Source: Phycisphaeraceae bacterium (GTDB lineage: Bacteria > Planctomycetota > Phycisphaerae > Phycisphaerales > UBA1924). From it: DNA of 35,407 nt. The stretch is taken from positions 1 to 35,407 of the forward strand of contig JAHBXK010000033.1 of NCBI GenBank assembly GCA_019636535.1, read 5' to 3'. Under the pieces are notes generated by a model. The model had not been told where the DNA came from and made no database searches. It saw nothing but the letters and a program-made list of their open reading frames with translations. Both the position numbers and the translations under genes were made by a program. Shown here piece by piece: positions 23,687 through 32,960 of the stretch (positions are counted from its first letter, which is position 1; each line of letters opens with the position of its first letter).

Positions 23687-25540
23687 ATGAGCACCGAACT
23701 CGCACTGGTTCTGGGTCTGTTGATCTCTGCGGTCGTCATGTTCGGGCTCAACAAGCCGCGAATGGACGCGGTGGCGCTCATCATGCTGGTCGCGCTGCCG
23801 TTCACGGGTGTGATCACGATGGGGGAGTCTCTGGCGGGGTTCGCCGACTCGAACATCGTGCTGATCGCGGCACTTTTCGTGATCGGCGAGGGTTTGGTGC
23901 GGACGGGCGTGGCCCGCAAGTTGGGCGACCTGTTGATCGCCAAGACCGGCAAGAGCGAGACTCGACTGCTGGTCTTGCTGATGTTGTGTGTGTGCGGACT
24001 CGGCTCGCTGATGAGTTCGACCGCCGTCACGGCGATCTTCATTCCGGTGGCCCTGCGAGTAGCCTTCACGACCGGGAGTTCGCCGGGGCAGTTGATGATG
24101 CCGCTGAGTTTCGCTGCGCTGATCAGCGGCATGATGACGCTGGTGGCGACGGCGCCGAACCTGGTGGTGAGCAGCGAGCTTGTGCGACAGGGAGAAGAAG
24201 GGTTCGGGTTCTTCACGATCACGCCGTTCGGCGTGCCGATCCTGATGCTGGGGATCGTGTACATGCTGGTGGTGCGTCGGTGGCTGCCCGGGGCGAAGAA
24301 CAAGGACGACCAGCCGTCCGTTGCCGCTGGCGCAAGCCTCGGCGACTGGGTTCGAGAGTACGACCTCGCCAAGCGTGAGCATCGGCTGCGGATCACGCCC
24401 GAGTCGTCGCTGGTGGGCAAAACGCTTTCGGAACTGGACCTGCGCGGCTCGGCGGGTGCGAACATCCTTGCTGTTCAGCGACGCAGCGGCCGGTTCTCGA
24501 CCTCGATCCTCCAGCCGACGCCGCAGACCGTGCTCGATGCTGAGGATGTTCTGCTGATCGACCTGCGGCCGAACTGCCCGAGCATCGAGGCTGTTCGGGA
24601 GCGATTCAGTCTGGAGGCGCTGCCCCTTGCGGGGATGTACTTCAACGATCGGGCGCAGGACATCGGCATGGCTCAGGTCATTGTGCCCGCCGAGTCGCCG
24701 CTGGTCGGTAAGTCGGTGGTTGAGGCGGGATTTCGGTCGAAGACGGGGCTGGCGGTGATCGGCCTCCGGCGCGGGCAGGAAGCGATGGGTTCGGAGTTGG
24801 TGAAGGAACCGCTGCGCACGGGCGACACGCTGCTGGTGGTCGGTCCATGGCGAAGCATCGAGCGAGTGCAGCCCGACGAGACGGGCGTGGCCTTGCTCCG
24901 CCTGCCGATCGACATCAAAGAAGTTCTGCCGGCACCGGGCAAGGCGCCGCACGCGCTGTTCGCGCTGGGGGTCGTCATCGTGCTGATGGTGACGGGTCTG
25001 GTGCCCAACGTGCAGGCCGCGCTGATCGGCTGTCTGATCATGGGCGCAACCAAGTGCATTGATCTCGGTGGTGCCTATCGGAGCATCAACTGGAAGACGA
25101 TCGTGCTGATCGTCGGGATGCTGCCCTTCTCGCTCGCGTTGAAGCGGACGGGCGGGGTCGACATTGCCGCCACCGCGCTCACGTCCATCGCGGGGGGCGC
25201 CGGGCCTCACGTGATTCTGGCGACGATCTTCCTGCTGACCGCCGTCTTGAGCATGTTCATGTCCAACACGGCGACGGCGGTGCTGCTGGCGCCGGTTGCG
25301 ATCGGCGTTGCGCACCAGTTGGACGCTTCGCCGCTGCCGTTCGCGATGATCGTTGCGCTCGCGGCATCGACGGCGTTCGTGACGCCCGTGTCGTCTCCCG
25401 TCAACACCCTGGTCGTGACGCCCGGCGGCTACAAGTTCGGCGATTTCGTGAAGATCGGCGGACCCTTCGCCCTGCTGACCATGATTCTGTGCGTCATTCT
25501 CGTTCCGTTGGTGATGCCGCTGTACCCCGTGAGCAACTAA
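23687..25540 (+). CDS. SLC13-family permease with two RCK_C domains
   Basis: A 617-residue inner-membrane transporter. The membrane halves lie at about 1-200 and 415-615, with a cytoplasmic insert of two RCK_C (TrkA-C) domains at about 225-300 and 325-390, marked by SSLVGKTLSELDLRG and SPLVGKSVVEAGFRS. The C-terminal half keeps the DASS motif SNT (526-528 in MFMSNTATAVLL). The matching N-terminal site reads SST (110-112). The family moves dicarboxylates, sulfate or other anions, usually with Na+. The start at 23687 has only a weak ribosome site. It is the first of three co-directional genes; the next starts 23 bases later. Aspartate or glutamate-related anions are plausible substrates from context, but this is inference. 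Confidence 0.9.
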   Translation: MSTELALVLGLLISAVVMFGLNKPRMDAVALIMLVALPFTGVITMGESLAGFADSNIVLIAALFVIGEGLVRTGVARKLGDLLIAKTGKSETRLLVLLMLCVCGLGSLMSSTAVTAIFIPVALRVAFTTGSSPGQLMMPLSFAALISGMMTLVATAPNLVVSSELVRQGEEGFGFFTITPFGVPILMLGIVYMLVVRRWLPGAKNKDDQPSVAAGASLGDWVREYDLAKREHRLRITPESSLVGKTLSELDLRGSAGANILAVQRRSGRFSTSILQPTPQTVLDAEDVLLIDLRPNCPSIEAVRERFSLEALPLAGMYFNDRAQDIGMAQVIVPAESPLVGKSVVEAGFRSKTGLAVIGLRRGQEAMGSELVKEPLRTGDTLLVVGPWRSIERVQPDETGVALLRLPIDIKEVLPAPGKAPHALFALGVVIVLMVTGLVPNVQAALIGCLIMGATKCIDLGGAYRSINWKTIVLIVGMLPFSLALKRTGGVDIAATALTSIAGGAGPHVILATIFLLTAVLSMFMSNTATAVLLAPVAIGVAHQLDASPLPFAMIVALAASTAFVTPVSSPVNTLVVTPGGYKFGDFVKIGGPFALLTMILCVILVPLVMPLYPVSN

Positions 25541-25563
25541 ACCCCGAGCGACAGGACCACGCC

Positions 25564-27183
25564 ATGAGCAAAGCGAACGAGCCATCAAAGTCCGCGATGC
25601 AGAAGTTCCTGGACATCGTGGAGAGGGTCGGTAACAAGGTCCCGCACCCGGCGGTGATCTTCATCCTGCTGCTGGCGGCGGTGGTCGCGCTGTCGCACGT
25701 TCTGCACATGACGGGCGTGAACGTGACGTACGACGTCATGATCCCGAAGGTGCGCGACAAGGCGATGGACATTTACGACCCGATGTTGCAGGGCATGGGC
25801 GCGCCGTACGGGTACGGAGCAATCGATGAACTTTCGGTCAAAATCGAGACCCGTACCGCGACGGCACGGAGCCTGCTTACCGCTGACGGCGTGCGGTTCA
25901 TGTACACGTCCGTGATCCCGAACTTCATGGGATTTACGGCGGTGGGGCTGATCATCGTGGCGATGCTCGGTGTGGGCGTCGCCGAAGAGTCCGGGCTGAT
26001 CAAAACGCTGATCCGCAAGTTGGTGCTCGTGGCACCCGCGAAGTTCTTGACGTACATCCTCGTGTTCGTCGGTATCGTGTCGAGCATCGCGGCCGACGCG
26101 GGGTACCTGGTGCTGATTCCGCTCGCGGGGGCGGCTTTCCTGAGCGTCGGGCGCAATCCGCTGGCCGGGATCGCGGTGGGATTCGCGGCCGTCGCCGGCG
26201 CTTTCACGGTCAACATGCTCATCAAGCCGCTCGACGCGGTGCTGGTCGAGTTTACCAACGACGCCATTCACCTGGTCGACCCGGATCAGTCGATCGACCT
26301 CGCCTCGAACCTGTGGTTCTCGGTAGCGTCCGTGCTGTTCCTGACCGTCGTGATCGGACTGATCACCGAGAAGATCATCGAGCCGCGGCTTGGCAAGTTC
26401 ACGGGCGAGCGGCCGAAGGAAGACAGCGGCCCACTCTCCGCTGACGAGAGGCGGGGGCTTTCGTTCGCCGGGATCGGACTTCTGGGCGTCCTCGGGCTCT
26501 TCGCGCTGCTCACGCTCCCTTCCGGAGCGCCGCTGCGCGACACCGAGACGGGCGCGCTGATCGGCAACACGCCGTTCATGAGCGGCCTGATCGCCGCGAT
26601 CACGCTCGTCTTCCTGGTCTCCGGCTTTGCCTACGGGCTCGGCGCCAAGACGATGAAGGGGAGCAAGGACATTATCACAGCGATGGAGAAGGCCACATCG
26701 GGTCTCGGCAGCCTGATCTTCCTCCTCTTCATCATCGCGCAGTTCATCGCGTACTTCAACTACTCCAACATGGCGACGATCCTGGCCGTGTCGCTGGCCG
26801 ACATGCTCAAGGGTGCGAGCATCGGGCCGCTCTGGCTTCTGCTCGGATTCATCGTCGTCGTGGCGCTGCTCGACCTTCTGATTACCGGCGCGATCGCCAA
26901 GTGGGCGCTCTTTGCTCCCATCTTCGTTCCGCTGCTGATGCGTCTGGGCGTTGAGCCGGAGGCCGTGCTCGCCGCGTACCGCGTCGCCGATTCGCCGATC
27001 AACATGATCACCCCGCTCAACGCGTATTTCGCTCTGGTCGTGGTGTACTGCCAGAAGTACGACAAGAGCGCGGGCGTGGGCACGGTGGTGGCGCTGATGC
27101 TGCCCTATGTCGCCATCATGCTCGTTCTTTGGACGCTGCTGTTCGTCGGGTGGATGCTGCTCGGACTGCCGTGGGGCATCTGA
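25564..27183 (+). CDS. AbgT-family transporter
   Basis: A 539-residue inner-membrane protein of the AbgT (p-aminobenzoyl-glutamate transporter) family with about a dozen hydrophobic helices. Signature stretches are VERVGNKVPHPAVIFILLL near the N-terminus, DGVRFMYTSVIPNFMGF with GVGVAEESGLIKTLIRKL, SSIAADAGYLVLIPLAG, and the C-terminal VADSPINMITPLNAYFALV. The ATG at 25564 follows the SLC13 stop by 23 bases; the site is weak (AGGA). AbgT proteins import p-aminobenzoyl-glutamate or export drugs such as sulfonamides. With an M20 hydrolase next door, import of a glutamyl compound followed by cleavage is the natural reading. It is an inference. Confidence 0.92.
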   Translation: MSKANEPSKSAMQKFLDIVERVGNKVPHPAVIFILLLAAVVALSHVLHMTGVNVTYDVMIPKVRDKAMDIYDPMLQGMGAPYGYGAIDELSVKIETRTATARSLLTADGVRFMYTSVIPNFMGFTAVGLIIVAMLGVGVAEESGLIKTLIRKLVLVAPAKFLTYILVFVGIVSSIAADAGYLVLIPLAGAAFLSVGRNPLAGIAVGFAAVAGAFTVNMLIKPLDAVLVEFTNDAIHLVDPDQSIDLASNLWFSVASVLFLTVVIGLITEKIIEPRLGKFTGERPKEDSGPLSADERRGLSFAGIGLLGVLGLFALLTLPSGAPLRDTETGALIGNTPFMSGLIAAITLVFLVSGFAYGLGAKTMKGSKDIITAMEKATSGLGSLIFLLFIIAQFIAYFNYSNMATILAVSLADMLKGASIGPLWLLLGFIVVVALLDLLITGAIAKWALFAPIFVPLLMRLGVEPEAVLAAYRVADSPINMITPLNAYFALVVVYCQKYDKSAGVGTVVALMLPYVAIMLVLWTLLFVGWMLLGLPWGI

Positions 27184-27260
27184 GGCGTCCGCTGACCGTT
27201 CCTTCTCTACCACGCCGCAGCCGGCACCCCGCCGGACTCATGATTCGAGGAGTTTGACCG

Positions 27261-28475
27261 ATGACCACGAAGAAGTCCGGAGCCGCCTCCTTTTCTCTGG
27301 ATGTCAAGGCCGCGGAAGACCGACTCGTGCGGTACATCGCGATCGACGGCGTGAGCGGCGAGGAGGCCGCGATCGCCGAAGCGATTTGCAATGACCTCAA
27401 GGCCCTGGGCGTGCCCGCCAACGCGATTCGATTTGACAACGCCCACAAGCGGATCGATCTGCCGACGCAGACGGGCAACCTCTTCGTCGACCTGCCCGGC
27501 ACACGCAAGGGCGATCGCCTCCTGTTCTCGACGCATTTGGACGTCGTGCCGCTCTGCAAAGGAGCCAAGCCCAAGCGAGTCGGAGACCGGATCGTGCCCG
27601 AGGGCAAGACGGCGCTGGGCGGGGACAACCGCACCGGCTGCGCTGTGCTTGTCACGCTCGTCGAGACGCTGCTGAAGAACAATCTGCCGCACCCGCCGAT
27701 CACGCTCCTGTTCACCGTTCGCGAGGAGAGCGGGCTGCAGGGCGCGCACAACATCGCACCCGCCGATCTCAAGGGTGCGAAGATGTGCTTCAATGTTGAC
27801 GGTAAACTCGCCTCCGAGTTGATCACCGGCGCTGTGGGCGCTGAGGCGTGGGAAGTTGAGATCACGGGCAAGGCGTCGCACGCGGGGGTTGCCCCGGAGA
27901 AGGGCATCTCGTCGACGCTTGTCGCATCGATCGCGATCGCCGATGCGCATGCCGGGGGATGGTTCGGCAAGGTGAAGAAGCGGCAGGGCAAGGGCACGAG
28001 CAACGTCGGCATCTTCGGCGGCAAGAACGGCCTGTCGGCCGGCGATGCGACCAACGTTGTGACGGACTACGTCTACGTTCGCGGCGAAACACGCAGCCCT
28101 GACACGAAGTTCGCCGCGACGATCACCATGGCCTACAAGCAGGCTTTCGAGAAGGCGGGTCGCAAGATCAAGGACTCCGGGCGTGAGTCCGCAAAGGTCG
28201 ATTTCCGTGGCCGGCCGCAGTACCCATCATTCAATCTCGACAAGAGCGCCCCATCTGTTCGCCACGCCGTCCGCGCGGCAAAGGCGATGGGGCTGAAGCC
28301 CAAAATCCTCTTCTCCAACGGCGGGCTCGACGCCAACTGGCTTGTCAAGCACGGCGTGCCGACGGTCACCATCGGCGCTGGGCAGTACGAGATCCACACC
28401 GTCAAGGAGTACGTCGACCTGCCCGAGTACGCCCAAGGCTGCCGCTTGGCGGTGGTTCTGGCGACGCTCGAGTGA
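27261..28475 (+). CDS. M20-family metallopeptidase
   Basis: A 404-residue two-zinc hydrolase of peptidase family M20, closest in style to PepT-like tripeptidases. Ligands and catalytic residues are visible: H92 and D94 in STHLDVVP, bridging D122 in ALGGDNRTG, E155-E156 in TVREESGLQG, D180 in NVDGK and H379 in EIHTVKEY. The satellite domain lies at about 195-310. There is no signal peptide, so it acts in the cytoplasm. GAGGAG lies ten bases before the start. The gene is 77 bases downstream of the AbgT gene. It probably cleaves an amide or peptide bond of the imported substrate, but exact specificity cannot be read from the sequence. The AbgA/AbgB hydrolases that pair with AbgT in E. coli are also M20. 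Confidence 0.92.
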   Translation: MTTKKSGAASFSLDVKAAEDRLVRYIAIDGVSGEEAAIAEAICNDLKALGVPANAIRFDNAHKRIDLPTQTGNLFVDLPGTRKGDRLLFSTHLDVVPLCKGAKPKRVGDRIVPEGKTALGGDNRTGCAVLVTLVETLLKNNLPHPPITLLFTVREESGLQGAHNIAPADLKGAKMCFNVDGKLASELITGAVGAEAWEVEITGKASHAGVAPEKGISSTLVASIAIADAHAGGWFGKVKKRQGKGTSNVGIFGGKNGLSAGDATNVVTDYVYVRGETRSPDTKFAATITMAYKQAFEKAGRKIKDSGRESAKVDFRGRPQYPSFNLDKSAPSVRHAVRAAKAMGLKPKILFSNGGLDANWLVKHGVPTVTIGAGQYEIHTVKEYVDLPEYAQGCRLAVVLATLE

Positions 28476-28527
28476 CGACTGAAGTTCGGCCGACGCGTTC
28501 GTAGACAACAGGATCTAGCCATCGAGC

Positions 28528-29838
28528 CTAGAGCCGCTGCTTCTTGGTTGCGCGGCCGATCTGCAGTTGCCGGGTGCCGAGCATCTCGGTCGCCCACTTG
28601 TAGAGCGCTGCGCCCAGCAACGTCCCCAGCGCGACCGACGCGAAGACGAACACGGTGGTGATCAGGCCCTCGATGCCCTCCAATTTCTCGCTGAGCATCT
28701 GCTTGACGCTCAACAGGCCCAGCGCACCCGGCACGAGCAGCCAGAAACTCGGCAGGAAGGTGATCATGGGCGGCGGGCCGCGGAACCGCAGCTGGATGAG
28801 ATAGCCCAAGGGCGTGGCCACCAGCGTTCCAAAGAAGCCGCTGAACTGCGTGGCGAACACGTTCGCGGCTACGCGCTGAGAGACGAACGCCATCATGAGG
28901 ACCAGTAGGATCCACGGCAGCGAGTTGCGCGGGGCAGAAAAGTGCAGGAACACCCCGACCCCGAACGTCAGAACGCCGACCCAGGCAGCCCATCGAATGG
29001 TGGCGGTCTGCGTGGCGATCTCCGGCAGGAGCGCAGGATTCACACCGACGACCGCTGCGCCAGCCGCGATGCCGAACGCGAGGAGGAACAGCTGCACGAA
29101 CCCGGTGATCAGCCTGCTGGTGCCGCTCACCATGTCGCCGTAGGCAAGCTCGATCATGCCGAAAGTGAGCATCGCGCCCGGCAGGAACGTGACCAGCGCA
29201 GGCACCAGCACGTGCAGCGGGTTGACCTGAAGCCCGTAACTGACGGAGAAGAAGACCATCGCCGAGACCACGGTCGCCGTGATGACCGGGAGCGGCACCG
29301 CAAGCACGTCCTTCGATCGGATCATCACCTTGAGCATCCCGACGAAGGCGCCGAGCACCGCTGCCACGCCGACGTTGATCAGCGCGGGGTTGAGCACCAT
29401 GGCGATGCCGACGGAGAGGATGGTGTGCCCGACGATGCCGCCCACGGCGCCAAAGCGGGCCGGTGTTCGGACGATCTCGGAGATCCGCTGAATCCCCGCT
29501 TTCACGGGTACTTCGCCCTTCTGCGCTGCGCTGCCGAGCGTGTAGACGTCCGCCATCTGATCCAGCCGCAGCGGCTGCAGAGGACCCTCAGCGAGCGTGA
29601 CTCGCTCCTCGGTTCCGTCGTGGAGCGTGATGAACAGCGCGGTCGGAAAGGCCACGATGCGTGCAGCGCGCGTGCCGTAGGCCGACGCGACGCGGCGAAG
29701 TTGCAGTTCTACCTGCGCGGTCTGCTCGCCGCAGGCCAGGTACGCCTGACCGAGCCGGTACAGAAACTCGAGCAGATCGCTGGTGGTGTGCGGTGGGGGT
29801 GTGGGGGGCGGCGTGGAGGGTGTATCGGATTCGCTCAT
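28528..29838 (-). CDS. ThrE-type threonine/serine exporter
   Basis: A 436-residue inner-membrane protein with the ThrE layout: an N-terminal soluble part (about 20-120, with FLYRLGQAYLACGEQTAQVE and a FITLHDG strand) followed by about ten helices. The N-terminal half corresponds to the DUF1212-like domain and the C-terminal half to the DUF3815-like domain. GAMLTFGMIELAYGDMVSGTSRL and PSFWLLVPGALGLLSV are typical. These proteins export threonine and serine. It starts 38 bases after the RND pump gene on the same strand, so it may be the third gene of that operon. It faces the M20 gene tail to tail with 52 bases between. The N-terminus has a Pro/Thr-rich stretch that looks disordered. Confidence 0.88.
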   Translation of the reverse strand: MSESDTPSTPPPTPPPHTTSDLLEFLYRLGQAYLACGEQTAQVELQLRRVASAYGTRAARIVAFPTALFITLHDGTEERVTLAEGPLQPLRLDQMADVYTLGSAAQKGEVPVKAGIQRISEIVRTPARFGAVGGIVGHTILSVGIAMVLNPALINVGVAAVLGAFVGMLKVMIRSKDVLAVPLPVITATVVSAMVFFSVSYGLQVNPLHVLVPALVTFLPGAMLTFGMIELAYGDMVSGTSRLITGFVQLFLLAFGIAAGAAVVGVNPALLPEIATQTATIRWAAWVGVLTFGVGVFLHFSAPRNSLPWILLVLMMAFVSQRVAANVFATQFSGFFGTLVATPLGYLIQLRFRGPPPMITFLPSFWLLVPGALGLLSVKQMLSEKLEGIEGLITTVFVFASVALGTLLGAALYKWATEMLGTRQLQIGRATKKQRL

Positions 29839-29876
29839 GCCGTGCGCACACCGGTTGGAGTTGACTGTGATCGCTC

Positions 29877-32800
29877 TTAGGCCGCGCCGCCCGCGACGGG
29901 CTTGGTGGGCTTCACTCGGTAGAAAATGGCATACAGAACGGGGACCAGGATCATCGTGATCACCGACCCGATCGCAAGGCCGAACATGATCACCACGGCC
30001 AGGGATGCCCAGAAAACGTCAGACAGGAGCGGGATGACGCCGAGCACCGTGGTGCCCGCGGCGAGCAGAACCGGACGCAGTCGGGCCACCGCGGCGTTGA
30101 CCAGCGCATCGTACTCGGACTGACCTTCCCGCTTGAGCGCGTTGATCTCGTCGAGCAGCACGATCGCGTTCTTGACCATCATGCCCGCGAGCGACATCGC
30201 GCCGAGCAGCGCCACGAAGCCGAAGGGCAGACCGGTGGCGAGCAGGCCGGCCACGACGCCGATTACGGCGAACGGCACGATGCAGAGGATGATCAGCGGC
30301 TGACGGTAGTTGTTGAAGAGGGCGACGATCACCAGCGCCATGATGATAAAGGCGGGGATCACCCCGGGAATCAGCGAGCGTTGCGCATCGCTCGAAGACC
30401 TAAGCTCTCCGTCCCACAGCAGCGTGTAGCCCGCAGGCAGTGGGATCGCGTCGATCTTGCCCTGAACGTCCGCGAGGAACTCGGTGGCGAGACCGTTCGG
30501 CACCCCTTGGGCCGCGATGGTCCGCTTGCGATTGAATCGGAAAATCGTCGGGTCCTGCCACTTGGTCTCCAGACCCGTGGTCACCTGGGCCAAGGGAACC
30601 GATCGGTCCGAGAGCAGGTTGCGCACCTGGAGCACGTCGAGATTGCGGGAAGCGAGCTCTCGCTCACGCTCTTCGTTGCGTACGACGATCGGCAGAAGTT
30701 TGTCGCTCTCTCGGTAGAGTCCGACCACATTGCCGTCGTTAGCGCGGCGGAGCGCTGAAGCGACGTCGGACCGCTGAATCCCCGTCCAGCGTGCGTTGGC
30801 CTGATCAAAGCCGGCAACGATGCGAGGGGTACGCTCGCGCCAGTTCACGCGGACGGTCTTGGCGTGCGGGCTTTCGTGCAGCACGTTCGCGGCCTGCTCG
30901 CCAAGATCCCTCAGCACGTTCAGATCGGCAAACGCCGGACCGCTGATCCGCGCCTCGATCGGCCACGACTTGAATGGTCCGAGTCCGTACTTGCGCGTGA
31001 TGACCACGGCCTCGGGAATGTTGGTGTCGGCCCACTGCTGCAGGGGCTGAAGGATCGTGTCCACAGCACGCGGATCGATGGTGTTCACGATGAGCTGCGC
31101 ATACGAGGAATTCGGACCCTCGGGTTCAACGGGCAGGTAGAAGCGGGGCGGCCCGCGTCCGATGAAGGCGCTGACCGCCGTGACGCCCTCGATCTTCGCG
31201 ACGTGTGCCTCGATCCGGGCAAGCGTGCTCGAAGTGGTCTCGATGCGCGTGCCCTCGGGCAGCCAGACGTCGACCATGAACTGAGAGCGGTCTGCCGCCG
31301 GGAAGAACATCTGATCAACCCAGCGGAACGAGAACACGCTCAGGACGAGCAGACCGATGAAGAGCAACAGCACCACGGCACGAATTCGCAGCGAGACCTG
31401 GAGAAAGCGCTTGAAGGCGCGGTAGAAAGCGCTCGCGTACGGGTCGGTGTCGCCACCCTTGGGCTTGGGCAACATCACGACACACATGATGGGCGCGATC
31501 GTGATTGCAAAGAGCCACGACACCAACAGCGCGATGCCTGCGATGCTGAAGAGCGCCTGCGTGTACTCGCCGGCATTCTCGGTTGAGGCAGCGATCGGGA
31601 AGAAGGCCATCACCGCCACGATCGTCGCTCCGAGCAGGGGGATCGAAGGCTGCGACGCGGCCTCGATCGCCGCAGCGACCCGCGACATCCCTTTCTGCAT
31701 GCGGATCAGCACGCCGTCCGCGACAACGATGGCGTTGTCCACCATCATGCCCATCGCAACGATGAGCGCCCCGAGCGACATGCGGTGCAGGTCCTCGTTG
31801 ATGATGTTCATCACCAGGAACGTGGCGATGATGACCATCAAGAGACCCGTCAGGCCGACGACGATCGACGATCGAAGCCCCATCGATAGCCACAGCACGC
31901 CCAGCACGATCGCGATCGCCTGCGCGAGACTGACCATGAAGGCGCTGATCGCGCCGCTCACCTGGTCTGACTGCCACGAGATGCGCTCGATCTCGATGCC
32001 GACGGGCAGATCGGCGACGATCTCGCTGAGTCGGCGGTCGATCTCGCGTCCGAGCGTGACGATGTTCACGCCGGACCGGTTCGACACGGCCACGCCGATC
32101 GACGGCTTGCCGTTGTGCCGCATCATGTCGAAGCGCGGCGTGAGGTAGCCACGTTCCACGGAGGCAACGTCGCGAATACGGATCAGCCGGCCCTCGCCGC
32201 GACCGCCGATCGAACGACCACGGATCACCAGTTCGCCGATCTCTTCCGGCGAACTGAACTCGCCCGTCACTTCGAATCGGAATCGCGAACTCTTCAGATC
32301 GATCGAACCGGCATCCACCACGGTGTTCTGCTGCGAGAGCGTCGTTCGCACATCGAGCAGAGACAGGCCCAGTTGCGAGAGCCGGGCCTCGGAGACGTCC
32401 AGGTGCACGCACTGCGTCGGCACGCCCCAAAGTTCGACGTTCGCCACGCCTTGGACGAGAGAGAGCTCCTTCTTCACCTCGTCGGCGTACCGCTCGAGAT
32501 CGGCGTAGGTGAATCCGTCCGACTGGATCGCGAACAGGAAGCCGAACACGTCACCGAAGTCGTCGAACACCTTGGCGGGCCCAGCGCCGGGCGGCAGCGA
32601 ACGTTCCGCGTCGGAGATGCGCTTGCGGAGTTGGTCCCACACCTGCGGTAGTTCGGGCGAGCGCACCTCGGGCTTGATGATCACCTTGACCATCGACATC
32701 CCGGCGCTCGAGTACGACTCGATCTCCTTGAGTTCGGGGATCTCCTGCGTCGCTCGCTCGATGACGTCGGTCACCTCGAGTTCAACCTCTTCGGGCGAAG

Positions 32801-32960
32801 CCCCAGGGTACGGAGTGGCGACCATCGCGGCCTTGACGGTGAACTCGGGGTCCTCCAACTGGCCCAGGCTGAAGTACGACATCAAGCCCGCCGCCATGAC
32901 GACGACGGTCGAGAACACGGTCATCACGGAGCGGTCGAAGACCTTGGCGACGAAACTCAT
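29877..32960 (-). CDS. RND efflux pump permease (HAE1/AcrB-like)
   Basis: A 1027-residue inner-membrane pump. The ends are FVAKVFDRSVMTVFSTVVV and a cytoplasmic tail with YRVKPTKP. The two large periplasmic loops carry porter motifs such as YPGASPEEVELEVT and PAKVFDDFGDVFGFLFA. Helix 4 has ALIVAMGMMVDNAIVVADG, where AcrB has an Asp pair; the second Asp is Asn, as in several other HAE1 pumps. The gene overlaps the adaptor stop codon as ATGA at 32957-32960, so translation is coupled. No TolC-like outer-membrane channel is in the window. The substrate is unknown. Confidence 0.95.
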   Translation of the reverse strand: MSFVAKVFDRSVMTVFSTVVVMAAGLMSYFSLGQLEDPEFTVKAAMVATPYPGASPEEVELEVTDVIERATQEIPELKEIESYSSAGMSMVKVIIKPEVRSPELPQVWDQLRKRISDAERSLPPGAGPAKVFDDFGDVFGFLFAIQSDGFTYADLERYADEVKKELSLVQGVANVELWGVPTQCVHLDVSEARLSQLGLSLLDVRTTLSQQNTVVDAGSIDLKSSRFRFEVTGEFSSPEEIGELVIRGRSIGGRGEGRLIRIRDVASVERGYLTPRFDMMRHNGKPSIGVAVSNRSGVNIVTLGREIDRRLSEIVADLPVGIEIERISWQSDQVSGAISAFMVSLAQAIAIVLGVLWLSMGLRSSIVVGLTGLLMVIIATFLVMNIINEDLHRMSLGALIVAMGMMVDNAIVVADGVLIRMQKGMSRVAAAIEAASQPSIPLLGATIVAVMAFFPIAASTENAGEYTQALFSIAGIALLVSWLFAITIAPIMCVVMLPKPKGGDTDPYASAFYRAFKRFLQVSLRIRAVVLLLFIGLLVLSVFSFRWVDQMFFPAADRSQFMVDVWLPEGTRIETTSSTLARIEAHVAKIEGVTAVSAFIGRGPPRFYLPVEPEGPNSSYAQLIVNTIDPRAVDTILQPLQQWADTNIPEAVVITRKYGLGPFKSWPIEARISGPAFADLNVLRDLGEQAANVLHESPHAKTVRVNWRERTPRIVAGFDQANARWTGIQRSDVASALRRANDGNVVGLYRESDKLLPIVVRNEERERELASRNLDVLQVRNLLSDRSVPLAQVTTGLETKWQDPTIFRFNRKRTIAAQGVPNGLATEFLADVQGKIDAIPLPAGYTLLWDGELRSSSDAQRSLIPGVIPAFIIMALVIVALFNNYRQPLIILCIVPFAVIGVVAGLLATGLPFGFVALLGAMSLAGMMVKNAIVLLDEINALKREGQSEYDALVNAAVARLRPVLLAAGTTVLGVIPLLSDVFWASLAVVIMFGLAIGSVITMILVPVLYAIFYRVKPTKPVAGGAA

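Noticed and set aside
23666..25588. 640-codon minus-strand frame opposite the SLC13 gene
   Set aside because: Composition is Arg/His/Gln/Asp with no domain; the plus-strand frame encodes an unmistakable transporter.
25585..27213. 542-codon minus-strand frame opposite the AbgT gene
   Set aside because: Same mirror-composition artefact; no domain recognisable.
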